NCBI GenBank assembly: GCA_035048495.1
Contig: CM068548.1
Location: 12,637,464 to 12,701,463, forward strand
Reading direction: 5' to 3'
DNA from: Euptelea pleiosperma
Lineage: Eukaryota > Streptophyta > Magnoliopsida > Ranunculales > Eupteleaceae
Length of the DNA stretch: 64,000 nt
Both the position numbers and the translations under genes were made by a program. The notes beneath the pieces were generated by a model. It was given only the letters and a program-made list of their open reading frames with translations, had not been told where the DNA came from and did no database searches. Shown here in pieces: positions 28,001-41,200 of this stretch. Each line of letters starts with the position of its first letter. The stretch's first letter is position 1.

Positions 28001-29219
28001 TGGGAGATGGGTTCAAGAGATTTTATTTTTTGTGTAGTGTTGAAACTATCTGGTCATGCTGATATTTCATTTCATGAAATCTTTGAAAGGATTACAATAA
28101 ATTACTTGGCTAAGCATAACTAACCTCTTTCTCTTTATCTTTTTCTGTGAATAGAATTTTAGTGATGAGAGGATATGAGAAAAATACCTTCCCACAATAT
28201 ATTATATTATTGAAATTTTCAAAAGACAGTAATACCCCTACACATCCAGCAGATTACAAATAACTCTTCTAACAGTAATTGTACCATCTTATTCTACATA
28301 ACTAACATCAGTACAATGAAATTATATTAATATTTCCACTATAAAAAAGTTCTGTGTTATCTTCAATAATGTGAATTTCGTAAGGCTTTTTTGGGCCTGC
28401 TGGTTTAGTGGATTCTAGATACACTCCTCCCAAGGCTTTGATTTCAATGACCTGTTGCTGAAAATGGCTCCAAGAATGTGATCAAATGAACAAACAACAA
28501 AAAGGATGGCTTGTGGAGAATTGCTAACTATATTTAAGAAATTAGGAATTGGTTAGGGTTGGTCCTTATTTTATCATACTATAAAGGTACGTTAATGACA
28601 CTTAATAGAAAAAAAATGTGATTTAAATATATTATCTTTGTATATAAGGAACTCTTTTTCCTACCTTTTATACTTTGATTTCTTCATATTAAATGAATAT
28701 GCATATCCGTGTCTTTTATCCAACCAAAAAATAATGGAATAAGGATCTATGGATACTGTTTGGCTAGCTTGTCAGTTGTATTGAGCTCTATCTTTAGCAT
28801 TTCTAAGAGTATGATTATTTATAATTGTAGAGTTAGTAATGCTCTACGATAGATGCAAGGCACCACGGCCATTCGGCCTTGAATGAGTCTTTGAACCCTG
28901 GTTTGTGGAGGTCAACATGAGGAGTAAAATGGTTAATTTTCATACTTCGTATTGGCCATGTTCCAGACATGCTTTCCACGAGCTTAATATATTTTGTTTT
29001 ATGGACACATGTTGAAACTCATCCTAGATTCAGAATGGAGTTTCTGGTTAATAAAGCGAAAGAATTAAAAGTTTTCTTCTAACTCCAAAATTGGCTACTG
29101 GAACTAAATACACTATAATAGCATCGTGTGGATGTTGGAGATAATGATAATGTTATATGAAGATATTTATAATAGTATCATGCTACACTTTACAGTATTG
29201 GTATTCTAAAAAGCCCCCC

Positions 29220-29276
<57 letters not shown>

Positions 29277-32200
29277 CCCAAGATTTGAAACCTCAGTATT
29301 GGTATTCTAAAAAGCCGAGATGTCTCACTGGGATGGACAAAGGAAGACAAAGATGAGCAATGAATTTAATGCTAAAAAATTAAATCAAATTAAATGAGCC
29401 CGCAACAGTTTATACTAATAAAAATCACACTTACCTCACTAATATGCAACTATACACACCGATGCGCTAGAATACACTATACTAGACTTTTTTAATTGTT
29501 GTAATATGAGGAATATAAGCAAGTACATCCCAGTCCGCACGTGTATATCCACAGCCCACTTCTTTGTGCTAGTCAATGGGGGCTCCAGTTGGCTTTTTTA
29601 GTAGCTCCAGGGGGCTCCGTCAAGGGGACCCCCTATCCCGGTACCTCTTTCTTATAGTGGCGGAAGGACTGAGTCGTTTGGCAACTAAAGTGGTGGACGA
29701 AGAGCTGATGTTAGGTTTCAAAGTAGGGGAGGAGAGTCCCGTCATCTCTCATCTGCAGTTTGCAGACGACACGATCTTCTTTTTTGAGGCATCTACCGGG
29801 CAAGCTCAGGTCTTACGGGGGGTGCTGAGGTGTTTTGAAGTGGTCTCAGGATTTTGGATTAACCTCTCAAAAAGCGAAGTCTTTGGTATTGGAGAGGTGG
29901 AGTGTCTGGATGCAATCGCAGGTTGTTGGGCTTGCAAGAAAGGAACGCTCCCAACGACATACCTCGGCCTCCCGCTTGGAGCCAATAGCAGATCGAATAA
30001 AGTTTGGGATCCGGTTATTGAACGTATCCTAAGGAGACTGGCGACTTGGAAGAAAAGACTCCTTTCCAAAGGAGGGAGACTTACTCTTGTCAAGAGTACC
30101 CTATCTAGCATGCCCATTTACTTTATGTCTATGTTTATGATTCCTAAGGGGGTAGCCAAGAAGATCGAAAGACTTATTAGGAACTTCCTTTGGGATGACA
30201 AAGAAGATAGTCACAAGTTCCATCTTGTGAATTGGGAAGGGATCTTTAAACCCAAGCTAGAGGGCAGCCTAGGGGTTCGACAACATATCCATTTGATGAA
30301 TAAAGCCTTGCTTGGGAAGTGGCTTTGGCACTTCGGGGATGAGAGGGAAAGCCTTTGGAGAATCATCATTTCGGCTAAGCAGGGCTCCAAGAACCAAGGG
30401 TGGGACAACTCTTTGCCAAGCACCTCGTACGGGGTTGGAGTTTGGAAAGGCGCATTCAAGATGAGTAGAGAGATAAGGAGTGGGAGCAGATTCAAGGTGG
30501 GGAACGGGAATCGGGTGAGATTTTTGGAAGACATTTGGTGTGGGGATTCTTCCCTAGCTAAATCTTTCCCATCTATTTATGCCTTGTCTAATAGAAAATG
30601 TGACTTGATCAATGAGGTGGCCTTTAGAGAGAACAAATCTATCTCTTGGGATATGGGAATTGGAAGAAGAATCAATGATTGGGAGGTGGATAATGTTGCT
30701 TCCTTGTTGCACAGGTTGGATGTGGTCCAACTTCTCGAGGACATAGAAGATGAGAGGTGGTGGAACCATGACTCTAAAGGGAACTTCTCAGTCAAGTCTC
30801 TCTACAATAGCCTTCTTGGCAAAATCCTCCGTCCTATCCAGCTAAGCGCTTTTGGAGTACCCCCATTCCGTCCAAAGTCCTTTTCTTTGCTTGGTGTGCC
30901 ACGCTCGATAAAATTCTCTCAGTGGAGAATCTCAAAAAACGTGGCATTCAAATGCCAAATAGATGCATCCTTTGTCGCCGAGAGGAGACAACAAATCATT
31001 TGCTTATCCATTGCCGCATGTTCATGGAGATATGGGAGCGCTTCGTTCAGCATTTTGGGGTTTCTTGGGTCTTTCCGCTATCGGTCCTTGATACATACAA
31101 ATGATGGTGTTCCAAGGCTTTTTCTTCCAATGGTTGCTTGATATGGAGGATGTTTCCCTTCTCTATTTGGTGGGAGATATGGAAAGCAAGAAACCGTCGC
31201 ATTTTTGAGGACAAGGAAATCAAAATTGACGAGGTCATAATGAATATCAAAGGCACGCTCTATTATTGGGGGTCGGCTAACCCAGCCTTGAGGCCTTTTA
31301 GATTGGAAGATTTTGTTTTCAGGTGGGATCGTTTAGTCTCGTAGTGGTGTCCTCTTTTTGCTTTTGTTTTGTTTTGGGCCTTCTGTTCTGAGTTGCTCTT
31401 GGAGTTTCTCTTGCCCTTTCCCTTTCTTTTTGCATCGACTGTACTTTTTAGGGCCTTCTCAGCCCTCTAGTAATATATTTTTTACCGATAAAAAAAAAGT
31501 GTTTGTGGTATGTTTATTGAATGCATGGTTAAAAGTATACGGTATCGTTCACGGGAGATACCAAAACGTATTGGAAGTATCATTCGGTGTCAGATGAAAG
31601 TTTGTGAAACGAAACGGAATGTAGAGCAAATTTACTCATAAGATGAAGTATCTTTTGGTTTCGGACGAAACCAATCGAAACATATATAGCAAAACTGAAA
31701 CGGACGAAATGTTTCAATTTCGGCCAAAACTTTGAACCATGATTGAATGTGTGTGGGGGGGGGGAGAGAATGACAATGTGTGAACCTTGGTACTGAACCT
31801 CAATAAGAAATTATACATCAAACAAAAGAAAGCTTTTGAATTCCCAGAAAAAAGCCATTGGTTGTAGCTGTGGAGAGCACACTCTACATATGGTATAAGA
31901 AAATCAAGAAGTGGGAAGACCCCGTGCTAGTTTACTTACTCATGCATGGCTAAATTACCTGAGTGAATTTTGGAGTTGGACAATGGGAGAATTTATAGAT
32001 GATTGCTAACAGAACCAAGATGTGACGTATGTTATCGATTGTCTGGAAAATTACGATATTAGCAGGAACTTGGAAGTGTCATTATGGTTTACCCATCTTT
32101 TTTTTATGGTAAGTAACCTTGGGATTAGGCGGACCGCGGACCCCTACCTCACCTTATTAAACAAAAAAAATTACAATCTGGAGTACGTACAACCTGAAGC

Positions 32201-35200
32201 GTCCTGAAAGCGAGGATATGCCATATGGTCTTTAACAAAACTACAAAGTGTGATCGGCCGCTCTATTTGTTTTTCTGATCGGCCGCTCTATCTGGAGTAC
32301 GTACAACCTGAAGCGTCCTTAAAACGAGGATATGCCATATGGTCTTTAACAAAACTACAAAGTGTGATTGGCCGCTCTATTTGTTTTTCTGATCGGCCGC
32401 TCTATCTGGAGTACGTACAACCTGAAGCGTCCTTAAAACGAGGATATGCCATATGGTCTTTAACAAAACTACAAAGTGTGATCGGCCGCTCTATTTGTTT
32501 TTCTATAAACATGAGAGATCAAATTCCTCAAAAGGTCATTTGATCGGAGGGTGGATTTTATGGTTTTCTTAACTCTTCATGGGACTGATTTGGAGTCATT
32601 AACCAGCTGAACTGCTACTGTAGAGTCAGTAGGTACTTTAATCTTCTTAATGTTATGAACAACAATATTGAGTCCAGCTTCAATAGCTTGAAGTTCGTGA
32701 ACAGTTATGGAGACCCTAATTGTTCCACTAGCATAAGCAACCAATATGCCTCGATTGTTCCTATTTAAGAGACCTCCCTCTGATTGTGGATTTCAAGGAC
32801 CCATCTGCATTAAGAAGCCAGGTGTCCGGTATTGGAGGAGTCCATCTCCCTTCAAAAAAATTCAAGGACCTATCTTCTCTTTCCTTGATTTGAGAAAACT
32901 CAAAGATCGAATAGTAGAGATACATGACGAGATTTTTATAGCAGTCCAGGGATTCTGATCCTTGACGAAGAGCACAACCCCACACGCACTCAATTAAGGT
33001 TGAGGAAAGCTTTAATGAAAGTAAAAAATTGAATTGAGAATTTCAAAGAATATTTCAACACCTTTTGCTTAGGCAAGATTTGGAATCATGTCCTCAGAAG
33101 CAAAATCCTGAATTCTGTTCTCACATCCATTAAAGCGTACTTTTGACACTGATTGAGTGCTTTTGTGGTTGTGCTCTTTGTCACGGATTACATACTCTGG
33201 ACTCTACTATAGAACCTTCGCCATGTATCTATAGCGTTATAATTTTGAGTCCTTACATCAAGGAGATGAAAAAGGGTAACCATAAGGTGGAAATTTGGAT
33301 GTTCGTGCCATTTTCATAATTTTTCTTAACAATTAATAACATACATGACAACTTGGTGTACTCTAGAGATCCACCCGCTGTTAAACTCTAGAATTCATTC
33401 CTGTAGTGACGGATTTGGTAAACCGTAAAGGGGACCTCCCACTTCTTGATTTCTTTGTGCCATATGTAGAGAGTGGTCTTTGGACCAACAGACAACCAAC
33501 AGTCTTCTGAAAAACAATTCCAAGTAGCTCACAATGAATGATGCCACGAGCAAAGTTTTATCGGCTCTTGGACATTGAGAGATTACACACGTACTTGTTC
33601 TCTTGGATGCAGCTTCCATCTGCTGGCATCAATGACCCAGCATGTTTTTCCATTGGAAGTCAAAAGCTTTTGTTTGCTGGAGTGTTTATTTTTCCTGACT
33701 TCTGTTATCAGGGCCCACACATTGTCATTCTCTCTACCGCACCACCTACACTTCCTCCATAAATTGTTGCCCGAAAGCAAGTCTCCATGCTGCAACTAAT
33801 ATTGTGAATTAAGACAAGTATGCATTTTTTTGTAACTTCTGTGATGGTTTAAATATCTTATTATGGTAAAGTTCGATACGAATATGCATGATTTGAGTGG
33901 TATTCTCTCCAGTTCTTGCAAACTTGTAGGTTATACGCAATAAGTTATTTTCAGTAATTTATCTTTTTTTAAGGTTTTTAATTAATTGAACTAATTTATT
34001 GAATTAAAATATTAATAAAATCTTGCAATAATACAGAAAAATCTAGAAAATCCATGAAAACAACATATTTGTTTGGATATGGTAGATCATTAATAGACCA
34101 ATGATGTATATTTTAAACAGACACCTAAATCCTATTTTATATGATTTTTGAATTTCTTTGATTTTTTGTGGTTTCCCCAAAAATATTCAATATAAATCTT
34201 GATCATAATTCTACAGCCTTTTTTGAGGCTATTGTGAAGGAAGACATCTTACAAATGAAAAATCAAACTTACCTGTTTAGGGAAAAATGAATGCAAATGC
34301 TAAATCTGTTGTCTTGGCATACATTCTTGTTTTTTAAATGAAAAAAATTGTCGTGGGCTGGTTGTTTTTGGAGGTTCTGCACAACAGTATTAGGTCTAAT
34401 AGATGTGTGTGTGGAGAGTAATGGAGGAAAAGAAAAAGCACTTTAAAGGCTCAGGTTTCCAACCACCTTGTTTTGTCCTGGCCAAGATGACTGAGACAGT
34501 CTGAGATGGTACGATATAATGGGAATTGTCCCCCCCTATGTTTTGTATTGCTAGACTCAAATACTGAGACCTCTTGGCCGAGACAGACCGAGACTGTACG
34601 GTAGTTTGAACCATGACAAATCCAACTCCGTATGCACTCCAAATTTCCGAGGCAAGCCATGTTTGCTCTGGCTCCAAATCAATGATCTAGGAGGAACGCT
34701 TCAAGTCTTGCAATTATCATGCCATGTCTTTTTGTTGGCGTTTTGTCATAACTCATATTATGCTTGCATGATCTAACTTCTTGTGGGAGAATGTTATCTT
34801 TTACTGGTTATAGACAATTAAACACTGATGTAAATGCCTGTGCCATCTCCCTGATTTCTACATTATGTTGTATGCATTCATACATTTAATGCGTTAATTG
34901 TTATTGCTTTTTCCTTGTTAGTTTATGGCGTTCATGCCACTTCCTGGTACACCTGTGAAACAGTTTTTCCTCTAAATGTTGTTTTAAGTTCATAATGCTA
35001 ACAGCCTGTATATCCTTATTTTCTATCATGAACTTCATATCATTAGCCAATGCTAATTTATTGGTTCTCCAATTCAGCTTGGAATTGTTCAGATCTCTGA
35101 TGCAGACAAGCTTTTTTCCTTCCTGGACTCATATAAATTGGGAACGGGGATGCTAAAAGGTGATTACTGTAAAAAGACAATATGTTAAACACTTATGAAT

Positions 35201-38200
35201 GGATAAGAATTTCCTACAAGACAGGTATCTCTTACTTGGTTGTCTTTTTTATTTCCAGACTTGAAGGCTTTATCATCCTCTAGCCTCGATGCAAAACTTA
35301 TGCCGGAGCACTTACTCCGTCTATGCTTGGAGTATGAAGAAAAGTTTGGTCTATCTCATCGTCCAGCTCTTGTCTACAATATATATAAGGTTATGCAAAT
35401 GATTTTGCATTTGTATATCAACGTGCATCTTTTTTTTCAGTGGATTGAAATGCTTTTTATTTTTTTATTTCCTTTCCAGGATTCGAATGCTCCTGTGATG
35501 GCTCAAATGGTAAAGCCACTTACTGCTCTTCAGCAACAGGTTCTCTCTCTTTTGAATGAGTGGCCAGATCATCCAGGTCTCCAAAAAATTCTAGACGTAA
35601 CTGAAATGCTGTTGGCTATTCCACTGAGTACACCTCTGGCTAAGGTAGTGAATTTGGTTTGCAATGCATCCATCCATCCCTCCATACATACATATATAGA
35701 TAAATATATAAAGATATAGTTTTACATTTACTATTGTTTTTATTGATATATGTGCTTTTTATCTGTGAAGGCTCTTTCAGGTTTGCAATTTTTACTTAAC
35801 AGAGCCCAAATGTTGGAGGAAAATGCTCCAAAATTCTCTCTTTCTGGTAAGCTTTTACCTCAGTAAAAATTAGATCTCTTTGTGGATCAGTTACTCTAAC
35901 CAGTGTTTTAAGGCGTGTGAGGCTTATGCCTCGAGGTGCGCCTCGGGGCAAAGCTCTTAAAAAACGCCTTGAGGCTCATCAAAAGTCATTTACATATCTG
36001 AGGCATACGCCTCACTCCAAGAGGCATTGATGAGGCTTACGCCTCTCAGTGAGGCGTACGCCTCGTCAACGCGTGTTTAATTGGGCGTATGCCTCAGATG
36101 TGCTATTTTTTGGCATGCTTTTTTAAAAAGAAATAACAAAAGAATGTCAAGATATTAAAAAAAATAGGTGTCGAAGGGACCCAACATAAAAATAAAATAA
36201 AAACCCACCCTAAGTTTTATATTTAAAAGGGATCCAACATCGATTGATCTACAATCGATTGATGACGAGATGCTGAATTTCGACTTGGACTATCAAGAAG
36301 AGGATGTTCATATAATTGATGAAGATTCATTTAATTTAGTAGAAGATTGAGTCTTTGATTGGTGTTGTGCTTTTTTGTTTGAGTGGTTGGAACTTAGAAA
36401 TATGTTTTGTTTTTTGAATTTTTGCTACATTTATTTATAGATTTAAATACTTATCTACCTAAAAAATGCGTGCGTGTGAGGCTTACGCCTTAAGGCTTTG
36501 GCTAGGTGAAGCGCCTCGCCTCACGCCTTAGTGTTTAAAAACACTAACTCTAACATACTAATCTGTTGCTTATAGATCAACTGCAACCAATTTCTAGTCT
36601 GGCTTCGTCCTGGCAAAAGATGGAGCTTGACTCTTGGCCGGCTTTGCTTGATGGAGTTCAGGAACAGTATGAGAATAATGCGGGGAAGGTAAACCAGATA
36701 AACTGGAGTTGTTTTCCGATTAAGTGTGTGCTCCGTGTATGATGGGTGACAATCAAGATAGGGGATTCATTTTTTGTTGAAAATGTTTGAGCGACTCAGA
36801 TTTGGGGGATTCTCCCCTTACCTGACCTCCAACCCCTATTGCCAGCCATAGTCATAAAAATTGCTAAAAATCTCCGATTTTCCGAATTCACAAATCAATC
36901 GCCGATTAGTTAGCAAAATCTCCGACTAATCGAAAACCCGGCAATTAATCGGCGATTTTGCCGATTTGCTGATTAATCGGCAATTGACACATTTTTTTCC
37001 CTTCTGATTTTGATTTTGCCGACTGAGGAATTTTGATTATGAATGATGAATCATGCTTATGAATTATGACTTATTATTATGGAATTATAGACGTGCTTTT
37101 CATCGTATAAATGTGTTTTGTTAAAAACAACATTTCTAACTTGAAATATGCCATGATATATTATTTTTGCCGAGTTTTACCGAATTTTCCTGACTTGACC
37201 CCTTACCGACTTGACTTGACTATGTCGGCAGCCCGTTCCTCTATTCCAATAATAGCGGATTTTGTAGGTATTGAGAATGAAGTCTAATTGCTCATCTTGG
37301 TCTTTGAACACTGCAGTTGTGGTTTCCCCTGTACTCAGTTCTTCATCGTCGGCAAACTGCTGATATTGCTGGACATAATCAGTTTACCATTCAGAGGCAT
37401 GTATCACCTCCTATGCGGCTAAAAAATTTAGACAATGGCTTTCCTGGAGTTTTAAAGTAATTGTAGGTAATCAATCTCCAATTTATAATGTATTTGACAT
37501 AAATGAAACATGCAGCTTGGAGGAGTTTATTCAAACATCCAGCATTGGGGAATTCAAGAAACGTCTTCAAATTCTTCTTGCCTTTTATGGCCAGATCAAT
37601 ACTGGTATATGCTTGAAAGCTTATTTGAGGTAAGATGTGCTAAAATTGAGTACCTTTTTTTTTCTTGTTTTCCATATATCTCACAGCACCAGAAGTCGAA
37701 AGTTGTAAAACAGGATTAAGAAACACCTCTGGTGGTTTTTCTCAGTTATTCTTCATTTTGAATAGTCACTGTGTCTATATTCCTTCGCCACCTTTTTATT
37801 TTATTTTTCTTTTTTTTTATGTTCTTGTTGCTGTGTGGCAGTTGTAAACTATATAAATACTACCATTTAAAGTTCAATGGGATACTGATTTTTTTTCTTC
37901 TGGTAAAGATTATTAATTCTGACTCAACTCAATCATGCAGTCCTTCTCTGATGGAAAATCTGAAGATCTTGTACAATTTCTTCGGCTATTATGTACAATT
38001 CTTGCCTGCGTAAGTTTTTCGCTAACCACTTCAGTTTATAGAGTTTCATTAGTTTTACTACGTTCGGAGGTCTTTATGATGTCTTATCTAATGCTGATGG
38101 TTATGTTGTATTTCAGAGTTTCAGAGCACATAGAAGCTAATAGAAGAAATATTGAGAAGGATTTGAAAGAACTTTTGAAGCTTTGTCGGTGGGACCGTTC

Positions 38201-41200
38201 TGGCAGTTATTTGTCAATAGAGACCTCAAAAAGGACGCGCCAGAAGCTTCGGAAGCTTATACAGAAGTTCAACGTAATTAACATTCACTTCAATCTCTTG
38301 ATATTGAAGTATTTGCTTTGCATTATTGTCAGATATTTGTCATTTGTATATGCAGTTTGTTTTTCCAAAGAAATCTTATCATTACTTGATCCTAGAATAT
38401 AGATGTTTTCATTTCATGGTTCTTTAGGAAAAGGTTTGAAACTTCTTAGTAAACAATAGGAATTGTTGACATTCTTAGATTACTTGGTAACACACAGTTA
38501 TCTACATTAGCTTGCTTGCAATGGAAAAGGAAGAATGGAACTGGAATCTCCAAGCCCTGACCCATTGTTCTTTTGGCTCTGGCTATGTCATGCACTCCTT
38601 AATTAGATCTGATACAGTCAGATAGCTTCCAATTCCAAAATTATTATGTTAAACCAGATACTGGAAAATACTGCCACAGATATTCTTTTTTATTGACTCT
38701 TAAGTGCGCGGACTATAGTTTTCAAAAAATTGTGTTTCAGTTCACTCTATCGACTGTGACCAATTTTTCTTGGAATGAATCCTATGCTGTCTTGCAAATG
38801 ACTTAATTTATTTTCTTGTTCATGGATGGGTCATTCCTTTTCTTGACCAGGCTTTAGAGATGTAGTTTAGCAGTGTTATAACCTTTAGACGATTAGATCC
38901 AGTTTGTTTATTATAACTCTAGTTAAGACAGATTAAACTACTTATGTTTTTCTGTTTTCCTTTTTTATTTTACTGCTGTGTAGACTTCGAGTCACTTTCA
39001 TGCCCTACTTTATTATTTCTTCCATATCATGATAACAAAGTCAATTACTTCACAGCAGTTCTATGTTCCCAAAATAACCATCTCCTATGTAACTAAGCTG
39101 TGGTCATTTGGGTTGTCATCTCTGTTGGAAATACAATTGATGCAAATACAATTGCCAAGACTACTTCTAAGCCTAAGAAGCAAAATAAGAAGACGTGGGG
39201 GTAGTTGCTGATTTTTCCAGTTATGTGCAATCATAGAAATTGGGGTTTGAACAATAGCTTATATCTTGTCATCCAACTGTTGGATTGGTCTGATTTTTGG
39301 ATAAGAAGCAGTTCTATGGGTTTGCTATTAGTGTTCAATGTTTGATATCGATCGGAGATAAGGAAAGGCTTCATCAATTAACTGTTTGAAGACTATTTTT
39401 TTTTTTTTTATAAGTGTAAACATTATAAGAGAGCTAAAGAAAAACGCAACATACAAATGCCAAGGCTAAAAGAGGTCGAGATCCTACTAAAAGCCAAGGC
39501 AGGCCCAAAAAGATACAAACCCCAGCCACACTCCCTAGGGAGAACTACTAATATCAATCCCTAGGACAAAGAAGGTCCATGCGAAAAACAAAATCTTCGA
39601 AGAATAACCCCCTGCATTCCGAAAATGCCCTGGACCACAAGAACAGTAACCCCTTAATGCTGAGGGTAATCGAAGCCTCATCTTCACTCTTGCCTTTGAA
39701 AGACCTTTGGTTCTTCTCCCTCCAAAGACTCCAAACTATGGCAAAAGCAGCATCCTCCAAAGAGTTTCCTCGGGAGGAGAGAGTTGTAGACTGCCAGCTG
39801 AGAATTAGGGCCAAGAGAGAACCTGACATGACCCAACTCACCCCAAACTCAGAGGAATGAAGACTAAACCCCTTTCGCTGCATCGTAGTGTAATAGGAGA
39901 TGATCAACAGTTTCACCATCACGCCGACACATCCAACAATAGTCAACTTTGACGAGACCTTTGGATCGCAAATGATCCAATGTTAAAATCTTACCTAGAG
40001 AGGCCTCCTAGCTGAAAAAGGCCACCTTAGAGGGAACTATGGGGCTCCAAACCGAACACGTTGGAAAGGTAGGACCTGCTGGAGAGTGTACAACCTCGTA
40101 GAATGATTGTACCAAGAACGCTTCCCCTTTAGTCCATATGCACACCCTTTTATCTTGTTCCAAAGGTTGGAGATGGACATCGTGCAAACAAAGGAGCAAT
40201 CTGGATATAGGTTCAAGCTCCCAATCGTTGAGGCTTCTCTTGAATCCAAAATCCTGTCATAAAAACCTCCCCCGGTGAGAGCGCAATCATGGATGGACCA
40301 ATCTTTCCTCTCCGAGAGAGAATTAAGCTCTTGGAAATCGTCACTAAAAGGGGCCCCCCTACACCATAGGTCCTCCTAGAACCTGATCATGTTGCTTGAT
40401 CCAGTCGGAAATTGAACTCTCTTGTTGAAGTCTTCGGTATACTTGGAGATTCCCCTCCATACATTGCATCCATACATAGAATGAACCGTTCTACTCACTC
40501 AGCCAAAAGAAGATGCCCCATACTTACCCGCGATGACCTCCCGCCAAGGATTAGAGAGCTCCTCCTTGAACCTCCAAACCCATTTCCTTAAAAGAACTTG
40601 ATTCATCGCTTTGAGATTCTTAACCCCCAATCCCCCTTTGTCTTTGGCCGTGCATACTTTATTCCAATTCACCAGATGATACTTCTGGTCCCCTTCCCTA
40701 CCACTGCACAGAAGTCCCTTAGTCTTCTTCAGGGCCTTCGCCACACTGTTCGATAGTGAAGATGGACATATAGTAAATCGGTAAACTGGAGAGAGTACTT
40801 TTGATAAGGACTAATCTGCTCCCTTTGGATAAATATTTTGATTTCCCCGCAGTCAGCCTTCTTCCAAAGCATTCAATAGCAAGCTCCCATAATGCTTTAG
40901 ATTTATAAGTATTCCCAGAGGAAGTTCCAAATATGTAGTCAGAAGTATGTCAACACTATAGTTCAAGATGCTAGCTAATTCTGAGATGTTCTCCACTGCA
41001 CCCACGCCGCACACCTTGCTTTTGGACAGATTAACCTTCAACCTCGAAACTGCTTCAAAGTAACAAAGGAAGCCTCTGGAGAATCTCAGTTGGGGAACGG
41101 AAGATCTGAGAAACACAAGAGTATCATCCGCAAATGGAGGTGAGATATAGCACAAGTACCGGGAGTTGCCACAAATCCCTCCAACTCTTCTATAGCGACA

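Noticed and set aside
32250..32543. A + strand 97-codon repeat protein
   Set aside because: The frame is open only because the tandem period (114) is divisible by three. The repeat belongs to the tail of a - strand LINE, and no start context or flanking exons exist.
34455..34615. hAT MITE ending GGTAGTTTGAACCATG
   Set aside because: One terminus looks right, but the other end and an 8-bp target duplication could not be found.
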